NCBI GenBank assembly: GCA_023053685.1
Contig: JALIGW010000010.1
Coordinates: forward strand, 7,106,596-7,170,595
From: Diadophis punctatus similis
Lineage: Eukaryota; Chordata; Lepidosauria; Squamata; Dipsadidae
Direction of reading: 5' to 3'
Length of the DNA stretch: 64,000 nt
In this document: one piece after another, positions 1 through 11,082 of the stretch
Layout of the letters: each line of letters starts with the position of its first letter
Position numbering within the stretch: position 1 is the first letter of the stretch
Position numbers and translations under genes: made by a program
Notes under the pieces: generated by a model
What the model was told of the DNA's origin: nothing
Databases searched by the model: none
Seen by the model: the letters and a program-made list of their open reading frames with translations, nothing else

Positions 1-2436
1 TCACTAATCCCAAAAGAGAAAATAGAAAAACAGAAGATACAAAACTTCAGGCCAATCTCACTGTTAAATGTGGACTATAAGATATTCATGACCATAATGG
101 CAGAAAGACTAAATATGTAATTAACAAAAACATACATCCGGATCAAAATGGTTTCCTCCCACATAGAAACATTAGAAACAACACAAGAACAATTATGAAT
201 ATACTAGAATATTATGAGGCAAATCCAGGAAAACCTGTAGCTCTCATGTTCCTCGATGCTCAAAAAGCATTTGATAATTTAAATTGGGATTTTCTTATTA
301 AAAAGTTAGAGATTACAAATTTCGGCCCCAAATATATCAGGATGATATACTCAAAACAGACAGCAAAAATAATTATAAATCAAGATACAACAGACAAATT
401 TGACATTCAAAAAGGAGTACGACAGGGATGTCCACTGTCTCCCTTGCTATTTATATTCACTTTAGAAACGCTGCTACAACGAATTAGGCAAAATTCAAAT
501 ATTGAAGGACTTAAAATTAGAGGGCAAGAATACAAACTGCAAGCTTTTGCAGATGATATGGTCTTTAATATGGAAAACTCGATTGAGGTAGGACCAAAAT
601 TAATAGAGGAAATTAACAAATTTGGGAAAGTAGCAGGCCTAAAAATCAATAAAAATAAAACCAAAATAATAACGAAGAATTTATCAAATAAACAAATTCA
701 GGAACTGGAAGAGAAATTGGGTATTCAAACGGTTAAAAAAATTAAATACTTAGGAATAATACTAACGGCCAAATGCATAACAATTAAAAATGATAATTAT
801 ATAGAGCTGAATAAACAAATAGAAAAAGACTTAGAAAAATGGACAAAACTACCTATTTCATTAACAGGGAGAATATCCACGATTAAAATGTCAGTGCTAC
901 CAAAAATATTATATTTGTTCCAAACGATACCAATTAAATTAGATAGAAAATATTTTGACAATTTAAATAAAATGATATCTAAATTCATTTGGTCAGGAAA
1001 AAAGGCAAGAATTAAATTAAAATATTTACAGCAGAATAAAGAGCAAGGGGGCTTTGGACTTCCAGAATGGGAAACCTATTATCAAGCAGCATCACTACAG
1101 TGGATAACAGATTGGATTAAAATTAACAATAAAAGAATATTAACCCTCGAGGGACATGATCTACAGGTAGGATGGCATAGTTTCATATGGGACGGAAAAC
1201 ACAAAACACATTCCTACTTCCAAAAACATAAAATCAGAGACTCATTATATAACACTTGGAGCAAAATAAAACAACAACACTACACAGAAATCCCAACATG
1301 GTTTTCGACTATGGAGGCGATTACATACCCCACCACAACGGACATATACAAAATGGTTAAATACGAACAAATACTAGATGAACAAGGGAACCTAAAAGAG
1401 ATCCAAACCCTAAGAGATCAAGGAATCGGGATAGATTGGTGGCCATATTACCAAATTAAAACCAGACTACAGGAGGACATGAAAAAATTTGGAGTAGCAA
1501 AAAAGAAATCAGAACTAGATAAAATCTTATTGGGACCGGAAAAAAAGATGATAACAAAAATTTATAAATTTTTAATAAACTATAAAATGAAAAAAGAAAG
1601 AGTTAAGGGAAATATGACGAGTTGGATCAAAAATTTTGGATATGAAATAAATCAGGAACAGTGGGAAGAAACATGGATTAAAAATCTGAAAATAACTAAA
1701 TCAGCAGCATACAAGGAGAATATATACAAAATGTACTACAGATGGCATCTTCCACCAGCGAGATTGGCCAGAATGTACCCAAACATGAACCCAAAATGTT
1801 GGAAATGCCCCCACAAAAATGGAACCTATTATCACATGTGGTGGACGTGTCCCAAAACTAGAAATTTCTGGCAAACTATACACAATTGGATTCAAGAAAT
1901 AACTAAATTAAAAATAAATTTTACACCAGAAACCCTCTTGCTAGGGATGTTAGATCAAGAAATAGAAAAGAAGAACTGGTATATCATAACACACATACTA
2001 ACGGCAGCAAGAATAGTACTAGCGCAGCATTGGAAACAGGGTGACGTACCAACAGAAAACATAACAATAAGGAAAATCTTAGAATGTGCAGAATCGGACA
2101 GATTAACACTAGAATTGAAACAGAAGGGAAACTCAGAATACTTTGAAACTTGGAATCTCTTCTATAACTGGCTAGAAAAAAGAAATGGAACAAAAGAAAT
2201 ATAGAAATATTTAGATAGATAGATAAGTCACAATTGAGAATTTATTAACTGATAGAATAATAGATAATTATAAGTAATATAAATATAATTATATATGTAT
2301 TAATCTACTAAAACCTATGGCCAAGACATTTACTGTAAAAGTTTGTATATATGTACATGTAAGTACATATGGTGTTGTCTTCAATGTATGTTTGTCTTTT
2401 TTAATGTTTATATATTAATAAAAATATTTAAAAAAA
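1..2436 (+). mobile_element. L1-clade LINE, 5'-truncated (L1-B)
   Basis: This is the 3' part of an L1-type non-LTR retrotransposon that starts outside the window. It contains most of the ORF2 reverse transcriptase and C-terminal domain, a 3' UTR of about 230 bases (2205-2436) and an A-rich tail with an AATAAA-like signal. Before position 110 the same reverse-transcriptase frame continues in another phase (peptide NFRPISLLN), so there is a frameshift near 110. The tail abuts a scrap of Gypsy gag at 2440, which was probably the target. No target-site duplication can be tested because the 5' end is missing. Confidence 0.9.
195..2204 (+). CDS. L1 ORF2 protein, reverse transcriptase and C-terminal domain (partial)
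   Basis: This is a long open frame that ends at TAG 2202-2204. It encodes the L1 ORF2 reverse transcriptase, which copies L1 RNA at a nicked target. RT motifs run in order: FLDAQKAFDNLNW (first catalytic Asp, near residue 20), GVRQGCPLSPLLF (near 75) and QAFADDMVF, the F-A-D-D catalytic box (near 117). The C-terminus carries the L1-type cysteine motif CWKCPHKNGTYYHMWWTCPK near residue 545. The first ATG is not a real start: the frame is open upstream to about 111, where a frameshift breaks it from the rest of the RT. The endonuclease domain lies outside the window. Homologous to the minus-strand copy at 2640-5575 but much better preserved, so this is the younger of the two. Confidence 0.9.
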   Translation: MNILEYYEANPGKPVALMFLDAQKAFDNLNWDFLIKKLEITNFGPKYIRMIYSKQTAKIIINQDTTDKFDIQKGVRQGCPLSPLLFIFTLETLLQRIRQNSNIEGLKIRGQEYKLQAFADDMVFNMENSIEVGPKLIEEINKFGKVAGLKINKNKTKIITKNLSNKQIQELEEKLGIQTVKKIKYLGIILTAKCITIKNDNYIELNKQIEKDLEKWTKLPISLTGRISTIKMSVLPKILYLFQTIPIKLDRKYFDNLNKMISKFIWSGKKARIKLKYLQQNKEQGGFGLPEWETYYQAASLQWITDWIKINNKRILTLEGHDLQVGWHSFIWDGKHKTHSYFQKHKIRDSLYNTWSKIKQQHYTEIPTWFSTMEAITYPTTTDIYKMVKYEQILDEQGNLKEIQTLRDQGIGIDWWPYYQIKTRLQEDMKKFGVAKKKSELDKILLGPEKKMITKIYKFLINYKMKKERVKGNMTSWIKNFGYEINQEQWEETWIKNLKITKSAAYKENIYKMYYRWHLPPARLARMYPNMNPKCWKCPHKNGTYYHMWWTCPKTRNFWQTIHNWIQEITKLKINFTPETLLLGMLDQEIEKKNWYIITHILTAARIVLAQHWKQGDVPTENITIRKILECAESDRLTLELKQKGNSEYFETWNLFYNWLEKRNGTKEI

Positions 2437-2439
2437 ACA

Positions 2440-2530
2440 TAAAGTTGTCACCGTGGCCCTGGAGGGGGCAGCAGCTAGGTGGATGGTAACCATCCACAAT
2501 GTCGATGCCCCAGAGCTCCAGAACTTCAAT
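2440..2530 (+). pseudogene. Fragment of Gypsy gag (capsid)
   Basis: Thirty codons here (VALEGAAARWMVTIHN and on to PELQNFN) match, nearly residue for residue, the capsid part of the Gypsy gag on the minus strand at 48860-48964. The fragment lies between the A-tail of one L1 (+) and the T-rich 3' end of another (-), so both L1s appear to have landed in or next to a Gypsy copy that is otherwise gone or lies outside the window. Confidence 0.85.
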
Positions 2531-2639
2531 TGTTTTTTTAAAAAACATTTTTATTATTTTATTTATTTTCAAACATCACTATATTTCGACATACGTCCAT
2601 ACCCATTTTGATATTATTCCTACTAAATAATATACAATA

Positions 2640-5575
2640 TTTCTCATATTTACATATCTTCATTCTTTGTCACTCGTAGTCTCTCAGTCTTTTCTTCTTT
2701 CTCTTTTGTTTTCTCCGTCTTAGTCCAGTTGAACCATTTAGCCCAAACCTTGTAATACTCCTAATTATTCTGTCCCTTAAGTTCAATAGTCAATTTATCC
2801 ATTTTGGCACATCTGTATATTTTGTCCAATAGTAAATTATCCGGTGGTGTATAGTTCTTCTTCCAACACTGAGCGTAGGCTATCCTCACTGCCGTTATAA
2901 TATGAAGGGTTAAATACTGTAAATCTCTAGGGTATTGTTTATTCATTATTCCCAATAAAAAGAATTCTGGTGTAAATTCCACAGTTCTTTCCATAATTTC
3001 CTCTAACCATTTGTGGACTTTTTTCCAAAAACCCTTCACTTTTGGGCATGTCCACCACATATGAAAGAAGGTGCCTAACTCTTTGTTGCATTTCCAACAG
3101 GTCGAATTAGCATTTGGGTATATTTTAGCCAATCTTGATGGAGCTAGGTACCATCTATAAAACATTTTATAATAATTCTCTTTATATGTTACAGATTTTG
3201 TTATCTTACAATTTACTTTCCAAGTCCTCTCCCAGTCAGCCAAATGAATATTGTGCCCGACGTTTTTGGCCTAGGCTATCATTGAATCTTTCACAATTTC
3301 TTCCATATTTTCAAATGCTAACAGATATTTGTATAGTTTCGATATCGTTTTTTCATCCGGGCCCATCAGGATTTTATCTAATTTTTGTGGAACCATATCT
3401 ATACCCATTTCATCCATATCTTTTTTATATCTTGATTTTATTTGTGTGTAAGGCCACCAATCAATTTTGATATTTTGTTCAGCCAATTGTTCCCTACTTT
3501 TCAGGTGTCCTAATGAATCCAATATATCACTATATTTCACTATTTTTGTAATATCTGTTAAATTTGGGTAATTCATGGCTTCCATAGTTGAAAGTCATCT
3601 GGGGATCTTCATATAGTTTTTCTTTTTGATTTCATACCATGTTTTTATAAGAGATTTCCTAATTATGTGTTGATTGAAATTTGATTGTAATTTAAGTCCG
3701 TCTTTCCATATATAGGCATGCCATCCCATTTGAAGGTCATGGCCCTCTGATATTAATAATCTCTTGTTTGATAGGTTTATCCAATCCTTAATCCCCATCA
3801 GGGATGCTGCTTTGTAATATAGTTTCCATTCGGGGAGTCCGAGGCTGCCTCTGCTCTTATCATCCTGTAAATTTTTAATTTAATTCTTGGTTTTTTGTTT
3901 AGCCAAATAAATTTAGTCGTAATTTTCTTCATTTCATTAAAAAAATTCGTCTCTAATTTTATGGGAATCATTTGGAATAGATATAAGAATTTGGGTAAAA
4001 TGCTCATCTTAATTGCTGCAATGCGTCCTAATAATGAAAGTTGTAATTTTTCCCATTTCTCCAATTCCAATTTCATTTGATTTACTAATTCATCATAATT
4101 GTCCTTTTTAATAGATGAGCATTTATTTGTTAATATTATACCTAAATATTTGACTCTCTTTGTTATTTGCAATCCTAAAGTTCTTTGCAATTCCTCGTTC
4201 TGCTTTTTTGTCATATTTTTTGTTAAAAGTTTGGGCTTTTGCTTATTAATTTTCAATCCTGCCGATTCTCCATATTTCCCTATTTGTTCAATTAGTTTCT
4301 GGCCTGATTCCTTTGGTTCCTCTAAAAAGAACACTAAGTCATCGGCAAATGCCTGTAATTTATATACCTCTTTCTTAACTCTTGTTCCCTTAATTTCATC
4401 ATTATTCCGAATTTTATTTAATAGTGTTTCTAATGTTAATATAAAGAGCAGAAGTGACATCGGACATCCCTGACGAACTCCTTTGGATATTAAGAATGAT
4501 TGTGTCATATCGCCGTTTATTAGAATCTTGGCTGACTGGGAGATATAGATTATTTCCATTATCTTCTCAAATCTATTGCCAAATTTCATTTTTTGAATTA
4601 ACCTTATCATGTATTGCCAATTTACATTGTCGAATGCTTTTTGCACATCCAGGAAAACAAGAGCTGCCTGCTTTCCTGGATGTGCTTCATAATATTCCAA
4701 AATATTCAAAACAAATCTTGTATTATTTTTTATCTGTCTCATTGGTAAAAACCCATTTTTGTCCGAGTTAATAATTTTATTTAATATTTTTTTTGTTCTT
4801 TCAGCCATAATTGTCATAAAAATTTTGTAATCAGCGTTCAACAATGAAATTGGCCTATAATTTTGAATTTGATCTTTCTCGGCACCTTCTTTCATAATCA
4901 TGGTTTCTTTCCAAGTATTTGGTATCCTGGCTCCTGTAAGAACATCATTATACAATTCTAATAAAGTGTTTTCTAATACCTCACCTATCTTTTTATAATA
5001 TTCTCCTGGGAGACCATCTGGACCTGGCGATTTATTATTGTTTTTTTTTAGTGCACTCTGGATTTCTTGTATAGTAATTTCCCTATTTCACATTTCCTTA
5101 TCTAAGTCTTCTACTTATGGCATATTTATTCTTTCTAAATAATTAGTTATTTTGTTTACATCTACTGGTTCCTGTCCATACAATTTCCTATAATATTCTG
5201 TAGCTATCTCTTTTATCATTTCCTCTGTATGTTGTATTTCCCCCGTTGTATCTACTAATTGATATATAATTCTCTTTTCCTTTTCCTTTTTAATGTTATA
5301 CACCAACCATCTACTTGGTTTATTAGCTGATTCGAAGTATATTTGTTTAACAAATCTGATGTCTTTTGCATATTCCTGCTGTTCTATTAAATTTGCTTTA
5401 TGTCTGGCCTCTATCAATCTTTTATATATATTATCATCTTTTGTGTCTTTCTGAAGTTTGTGTTCCAATTCCTTAATTTCTTTTAATTGTTTATTATAAT
5501 CTTCCCATTTATCCTTATTTTTCTTTGCGGCATAAGCAATCGTTATACCTCTAATATATGCTTTTAATGTGTCCC
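2640..5575 (-). pseudogene. L1-A ORF2: linker, reverse transcriptase and C-terminal domain
   Basis: Minus-strand ORF2 remains. The linker (5115-5575) leads into the reverse transcriptase (3798-5070), with SPGPDGLPGEYY, QNYRPISLLNADYK, FLDVQKAFDNVNW, GVRQGCPMSLLLF and the catalytic LQAFADDLVFF. The C-terminal part (2761-3798) has the cysteine motif CWKCNKELGTFFHMWWTCPK. Breaks: stops near 5090 and 5112, a frameshift near 3860, a TGA near 3590 and a TAG near 3269 (both replacing Trp), and a TAG at 2761-2763 followed by a further 40 readable codons. It joins the endonuclease piece at 8230-8513 across an inserted element. Confidence 0.9.
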
Positions 5576-6163
5576 GACTTCCAGTGGCGCCGCGAGCTTC
5601 GCTGGATGCTCTTTATGGGTGCTCCATTCCAGGCTCCATAAAAGCCGCCAGATAAGCCACATCAGCTGTCTGGCGGCTTGGAAACTCCCGTCCCGGGCAA
5701 AGGGAGGGGAGAAGAGCAGATGGGCAGAGGTAGAGCCCCCCTAACACCCCAGAAGAAGCTCTGGGGTGTGAAGGGCAAGGGCTCCCTTGAAGCCTGTCAC
5801 AGCTCCGGACCTGGAATGCCTCTGCTTGTTTTTAGCGGAGCAAGAAGCCGTGACCATCTCTGCTGGTAACAAATGGTTTTATTACTTTATTACTCTAAAC
5901 AATGCAGCAGACGGAACATACCAGGAGAATCTAAAAGGAAGTATTCTTACCTAACTCCGGTGTTGCTTTTTGGATTATTTGGGAAGCAACAAAGTAGCTA
6001 AAGATGGCGCTTGGAATTTGAAAGGCGTGGAGAAAGCGAAAGCTACTGAAGCTAATGAGAGTTCTGATTGTTAACAGATGTTGGTGAGAACTCCTTTTGG
6101 TTTTTGCTCTCTTCTTTGATGAACTTTGTTTTTTGGCTATACAAGAATTAATACAAATTGAAG

Positions 6164-7231
6164 ATGTCTTTAAAACTGGCAAAGAATGTTTCTTTTAAAG
6201 GAATAGGAAAAATTGAAAATCTTCCCACAAATATTGTTAATTTGCAAGACTTTGCCCCCCCAACACAGCCTCTTACATTGGAAAAGTGGCAGCAAATTAT
6301 GAAAGATATGCAGAAAGAAATTGCTTTAGTAGTTAATAAAAAAATTAAAGAAATTAATGGAAAAAATACTGAAATTAATGAAAAAATACAAGCTGTCTCA
6401 GAGGAGTTTGTTTCTCAGACTCAACAAACCAGAGACAATGTGGAATCTGTATTTAAAGCTTTGGCAGTTAAAATGGACTTATTGGGACAAGACGTGGCTC
6501 GAACTAAACAGTCTACTGGGACTTTGGTTGAAAAAGTAACTGAGATCCAGAATAAAATTGATGGAACTGAGGCAGAATTAACGATGTTTCAATATAAAGA
6601 CATGGAATTTGCCTTATGGCTACGGGGGGCAAAAGAAAATAATCAAGAAAATTTAAAAGAAAAGATCCTGGATGCATTGGTGAAGATCTTGGGGGAAACA
6701 AAAGTTGAATTGGAATGGCAGATTGAAAAAGTATTCCGGGCTAATTCTTGGTTTGCCAGAAAAAATCATTTACCAAGAGACATTGTAGTATATTTTACCA
6801 CAAGGACACTGCGAAATCGAATTTTACAGGCGACTTATAAAAACAATCTTAAGGTGGAAGAACAAGAGGTTCTGACGTTTAAGGAAATTCCTCCAAAAAT
6901 ATTAAAAGCACGTAAAGGTTATACTTTTCTGGTGGCAGAATTAAAAAAGCAACAGATACAATATAAATGGGAAATCCCGGCTGGACTGTCTGTTACCTTT
7001 AGGGGAAAAAGATACAGACTTATTACGATCTGCGAAGCAAAAGATTTTTTTGCCAACGTGTTAAAGGTTGAGAGACCAAAGTCACCAGAAGACAAAAGAA
7101 ATGAGGAACAGAAAGGAATCCTGAAAAGTCAAGAAGAACCAAAGGACCCAAGACAAATTAAAGAGGTAAAGATTGAAAGTGAAGAAGACAAAAGATATGA
7201 GGAAATTAAAGAAGAGGGAGAGGAATACTGA
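6164..7231 (+). CDS. L1-type ORF1 protein (RNA-binding chaperone), intact
   Basis: An intact 355-codon frame, read from ATG 6164 to TGA 7229-7231. L1 ORF1p is a trimeric nucleic-acid chaperone that coats the element RNA in cytoplasmic particles. Residues 40-130 are heptad-like and rich in K, E, Q and I (coiled coil). About 140-240 fit the RRM, with MEFALWLRGAKE opening it and HLPRDIVVYFTTRTLRNRI near residue 205. About 245-310 fit the C-terminal domain (PPKILKARKGYTFLVAELKK and PAGLSVTFRGKRYRL). The tail is very acidic and rich in K and E. Its last 85 bases are repeated as a decayed tandem copy just after the stop (7243-7325). Confidence 0.88.
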   Translation: MSLKLAKNVSFKGIGKIENLPTNIVNLQDFAPPTQPLTLEKWQQIMKDMQKEIALVVNKKIKEINGKNTEINEKIQAVSEEFVSQTQQTRDNVESVFKALAVKMDLLGQDVARTKQSTGTLVEKVTEIQNKIDGTEAELTMFQYKDMEFALWLRGAKENNQENLKEKILDALVKILGETKVELEWQIEKVFRANSWFARKNHLPRDIVVYFTTRTLRNRILQATYKNNLKVEEQEVLTFKEIPPKILKARKGYTFLVAELKKQQIQYKWEIPAGLSVTFRGKRYRLITICEAKDFFANVLKVERPKSPEDKRNEEQKGILKSQEEPKDPRQIKEVKIESEEDKRYEEIKEEGEEY

Positions 7232-8229
7232 TGGTTTTCACAACAGAAAGGAACTCTGAAAAGTCAAGAAGATACAAAGGATTTAAGACAGATTAGTGAA
7301 GTAAAGGTTGAAAGCGAAGAAGATTTAAATTACCGACTTCAGTCCTCAACTCCTCCAAATGAAGCAAGAATGGATAAACATATCTTCAGATGCCAACTTA
7401 AAGAAATATTTAAGGGGAGAAGAATTGAGAATTGACGTTTTACTAATAGTAGGATAATGTAAAAGAAATAAGAATAAAGTTTAAATGTATATATGAGGCT
7501 GTTTAAGTTTACAGAAATTAGATTACAAGATTACTTATGGGGAATAATTATAGAAGGTAGAGTAATGTAATAGAGATTAAACTGGTTTAAATAATAAGAT
7601 TAAATTAATTTTACAGTTTGGGGAATAAGAATAGAAGATAGTTAATGTAATAGAGATTAAATTGGTAGAGAATAAGATTAAAATTATATTAGAGGTGGAA
7701 ATAAGTATAGATTGTAATCTAATGTAATAGAGATCAAATGAATGTGATGTTGTTAAATATTTTTAGATTTGGTTTAAGTTGGTTTGGAATTTAATAATTG
7801 CTGCCAGGTGTTGGTGGCATAAAACTGCAAGAGGAAGACTTATTTAAAATTAATATTGTAAAGGGCAAAAATTTTAGAACATGTTAAAGATTATTTAAAT
7901 GATATACCTGATAAAGGAGAAGATGAATGGACTAAAATAGACGACGAAGGACATATTTCAATTTAATTTTTTGTTCAATTTACTGTATAAGGAGTTAAGA
8001 GTTTTTGATATTTGGAAGTTAATAATTTGTTAGCATATTTTAGTTTTGCATTTGTGTAAACTATATTATACCCTGTGTATGTTCTGGGAAGTCCAGGGAG
8101 GGGAAGGGATGGGGAGGAGGGGTGGGGGTGAGGATGAGGGGGGAGGGGGGGTTGGGGTTAGGGGGGAAGGGGGGAGAAAAGAGAAAAATGTTTGTACTTT
8201 GTACTAATAAAACTTTTTGAATTAAAAAA
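7232..8229 (+). other. 3' region of the ORF1-only element
   Basis: About 1 kb, AT-rich, non-coding, with several internal near-repeats of AATGTAATAGAGATTAAA. It corresponds base for base in order to 45705-46640 of the reverse strand. A stretch near 7795-7975 matches a 65-codon frame in the other copy (46162-45965) that reads IAARLLVVQNWKWKTYLKS. This resembles the C-terminus of an L1 ORF2 and is probably a leftover of the deleted ORF2. The end is a G-rich block (8090-8180), then TTTGTACTTTGTACTAATAAAA and the A-tail. Confidence 0.75.
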
Positions 8230-8513
8230 AATGTGTCCCAAAGATTTTGTATAGTAGTGGGTTGTTTTTTATTCTCTATTATAAATAATTTTATTTCTTT
8301 AGTTATTGTTTTTATATATTCTTCATCTTGTAACAATCTAGTATTTAGTGTCCATCTCCTTACTCGTCTCTTCTTTCCTTTTCATACAACTATTAATGGA
8401 TTATGGTCTGCCCATATATTCGGTGCTATTTCCACCGAATTTATATTTTTACATATTTCTTTACTTGTCCAGACCATATCTATTCTAGATAGGGATTTAT
8501 GGGGTATTGAATA
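8230..8513 (-). pseudogene. L1-A ORF2: end of endonuclease domain
   Basis: The minus strand reads the last part of the apurinic-type endonuclease: WADHNPLIVV (the catalytic D-H of the SDH box, Ser replaced by Ala), then RRWTLNTRLLQDEEYIK and NLWDT, which runs straight into LKAYIRGITIAYAAKK on the other side of the 5576-8229 insertion. An in-frame TGA follows the D-H box. It is cut on the right by the retroviral LTR at 8514, and the remaining endonuclease resumes at 17823. Confidence 0.88.
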
Positions 8514-9044
8514 TGTGAGAAAAATAATTAAACAGGAATCCAGAATTATGTACAATATAAACAGTTTAATTACACTTTGATCAAAGGGTCCCTACATGGT
8601 CATCCATGACACAAAATAGAGACAAAGGCCATTATCCTGAAACATAGATTTATAATGAACATAACTCCACCTTACTCCTCCCATCATCCTCCCATCATAT
8701 CGTCCAACCTCCATTATGTAACATCCTAACACAATATTTACAACATAGGAAAAACCCAGAACATATTCATCATCCTGACAGCTCCACACTTCCTCTCTTT
8801 CTGTGTGAACCTGCACATTCCCATTAGCTCATCCCCTTCATAACAAAGGAGAAAAACAAGCATGTTCTCTCTCTGTTTCCACAAAATTGGTCAAAACATT
8901 TCCTGTTATTCTGAGAAAAGTGAAAATAAGCTGACATATTACATTTTGTCACACATCATTATTTCATTACAAAATCATTCAAAATGGTTACACTATGGTT
9001 CTTGTTACATGTCATTTTTAACTAAAATAATTTCATTTCTCACA
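8514..9044 (-). repeat. ERV 3' LTR (left end on + strand)
   Basis: A 531-base LTR starting TGTGAGAAAAATAATT and ending TTTCATTTCTCACA on the + strand, so its ends are a short inverted repeat TGTGAGAAA/TTTCTCACA. It is identical, base by base, to the right LTR (16614-17822) once that LTR's inserted solo LTR is set aside. Confidence 0.92.
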
Positions 9045-9062
9045 ATCCACCCTTTCACTTCT
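9045..9062 (-). promoter_or_regulatory. ERV polypurine tract
   Basis: On the minus strand the bases just before the 3' LTR read AGAAGTGAAAGGGTGGAT, purine-rich as expected for the plus-strand primer of a retrovirus. This supports the minus orientation of the element. Confidence 0.65.
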
Positions 9063-9309
9063 GATCAATACTTACTATTGATCCTAATTGATCAGTTTCT
9101 TATTTTTGTAACAATACGCACATCCTTCGTAGTTAGGGCCCACATCCCCAACTCCTTAAGGCGTCCCATCTTACAACAAGACTTACAACACTTCACACAC
9201 ATACAGGCATACAGTACATCTAATACAGACACAAGATATACAATCTATAACTATAATGATTATAGTGCCCACATATGGTTTTCAACCATGCAAAACTCCA
9301 CAAGCAAGA

Positions 9310-11064
9310 GTTAATACATTCCATATCCCATGGAATGCAGAATTCTCAGTTTTATGTTGTAGGTGGTAGCAAAGCTCTTAAATGTGATTTATGTCCTGTA
9401 CCAAAGCAGCATAATCCTTACGAATTCCACGTAACCATGGCCCATCCTTAATAAAGACTTCCTTATCTCCCCCATTAGCCAGAGCTGCTATGGCAGACGA
9501 AGTTTCATTAATACTTTTTGCCAAAGCACAAGCAAAATGTCCTATCTGCTTATGATTCTATTGTGTTGCAAACCAAGGAAATATGCCTAGAAGTCGAACT
9601 TCTACATCAGATAATATCACCACCGCATCACTACCTCCAGCATCATATGCATTCTTTATGTACCTTTTACCCCTATAACTCCTTTTGGCAGCATATTCAG
9701 TTGTCTTATACTGCACTAGAGATATAGATCTTTGTATATATATGATATGCAAATTATGTATTGCCAGGTGAGCTTCACCTGCTTTCTTAGATGTTTCTTC
9801 ATGTTCAGGTTTCTGATCATGTGTCTCACCTGTCGTGTATTTTTCACCACCTTTCCAATCATGGTCTTCTTGCTGGTATGCAAGTACTATGATGCAGTGT
9901 AGCATTCATCAGTAAAAACAATAAACCTGTGTTCAGGCATCTTATAGGATAAGATCCTCCCACTGCATTAGCAAGAATAACTGCATAAGCATATAAGCTA
10001 TAAAACAAAAACCATCCTTCAGGTAGGTATAGCACCTATCCTAATGATCCATCTCTTCACTCTCAGTTCAAGTAAACACATTCTTGTTTATACTTATCCA
10101 TATTACACAATCACAGTCTGGCAAAATGTTCTTCACCTCAAAGTACCAGCTTCTTCTAATTAGTCCATTCACTGGGCTTCACTCACTCATTCACTGACCA
10201 AGCAAAGTAATCACTTTTGATAGATCATAGATGTTATGTTCCATAACAATCTTTCCATCTTCAAACGAAAACTTCCCAGGAACTAGTACACCCACAATAT
10301 ATATAGATATGATATCCGAGACCGTTGTCTCTCCTTTCACACAAAAGAATATAGTATTCAAAGCCACTGTCATCAGGAAAATATTTCCTCTTCCTTCTTC
10401 ATAGGCTTCTCTCACATGTCATATGTATCTAAGTGGCGTTTTCTAATTGTACATCTACCCTTCAACCAAATAGCAGACCTGACAATGCTATATTGTCATA
10501 TAAAAACATAAGCTTGGATGGGGCTTTTATTTCTCCATATAGTAAAATCAATCCTTCCTCTTATAGGAAGGTGTATAATTGCCACATCTCTCATAGCAAT
10601 GACTATGTACAGCTTCCATCCTATTGGACACATCTCTATTATGAACAGCTATCTCATATGTATGGTTACTCCTTTGATATGTGGTGTGCCACCACTAAAG
10701 GTAGATCTAATACAAATTCCAGCCTCCAATTTCCGGCTCAATCAGTGTCAGTGATTTATGTATCTGGGAAAATCGTTGTTCAAGTTCAGCATGGAAACAC
10801 AACTGCTGCCACATTATAAAATAACACAGCAACACAGCAAACGTTTCCATCCCTACTTAAAGATACGTCCGTATTCCCCAGAAGACAATAATCACCCCTA
10901 CTGTCGAATTCATGCTTCCAGTGGACTGGCCCCCCTGTGTATGTATATGTAATGTAATACAAACTCAAACTTCAATGCAATCACTCCAGGGACTTTCATC
11001 CACATACTTTCACAACATGTAACCATACCACCCTACTATGTCTCTTCCCTATAGAAAACAATAA
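9310..11064 (-). pseudogene. Degenerate env-like region of the ERV
   Basis: This lies where env should be, just upstream of the 3' LTR. Several short minus-strand frames (9558-9905, 10191-10415, 10786-10968) have the mix of hydrophobic, cysteine-bearing and charged segments of retroviral envelope proteins. They are all broken by stops and frameshifts and no complete domain can be assigned. The env label rests mainly on position. Confidence 0.45.
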
Positions 11065-11082
11065 CACAATACAAAAGTTTAT

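Larger units (their letters stand above)
5576..8229 (+). mobile_element. ORF1-only L1-like element, copy A (HAL1-like)
   Basis: A full-length insertion flanked by the 10-base duplication AATGTGTCCC (5566-5575 and 8230-8239). It begins with a GC-rich 5' UTR (5576-6163; opening GACTTCC as in the copy at 43083-44904), then has one intact ORF1 (6164-7231), a region of about 1 kb and a short A-tail. There is no endonuclease or reverse transcriptase. A second copy at 45705-47449 is collinear through the whole region after ORF1, so the lack of ORF2 belongs to the family and is not a private deletion. It is inserted in the ORF2 of L1-A, opposite in strand. Confidence 0.88.
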
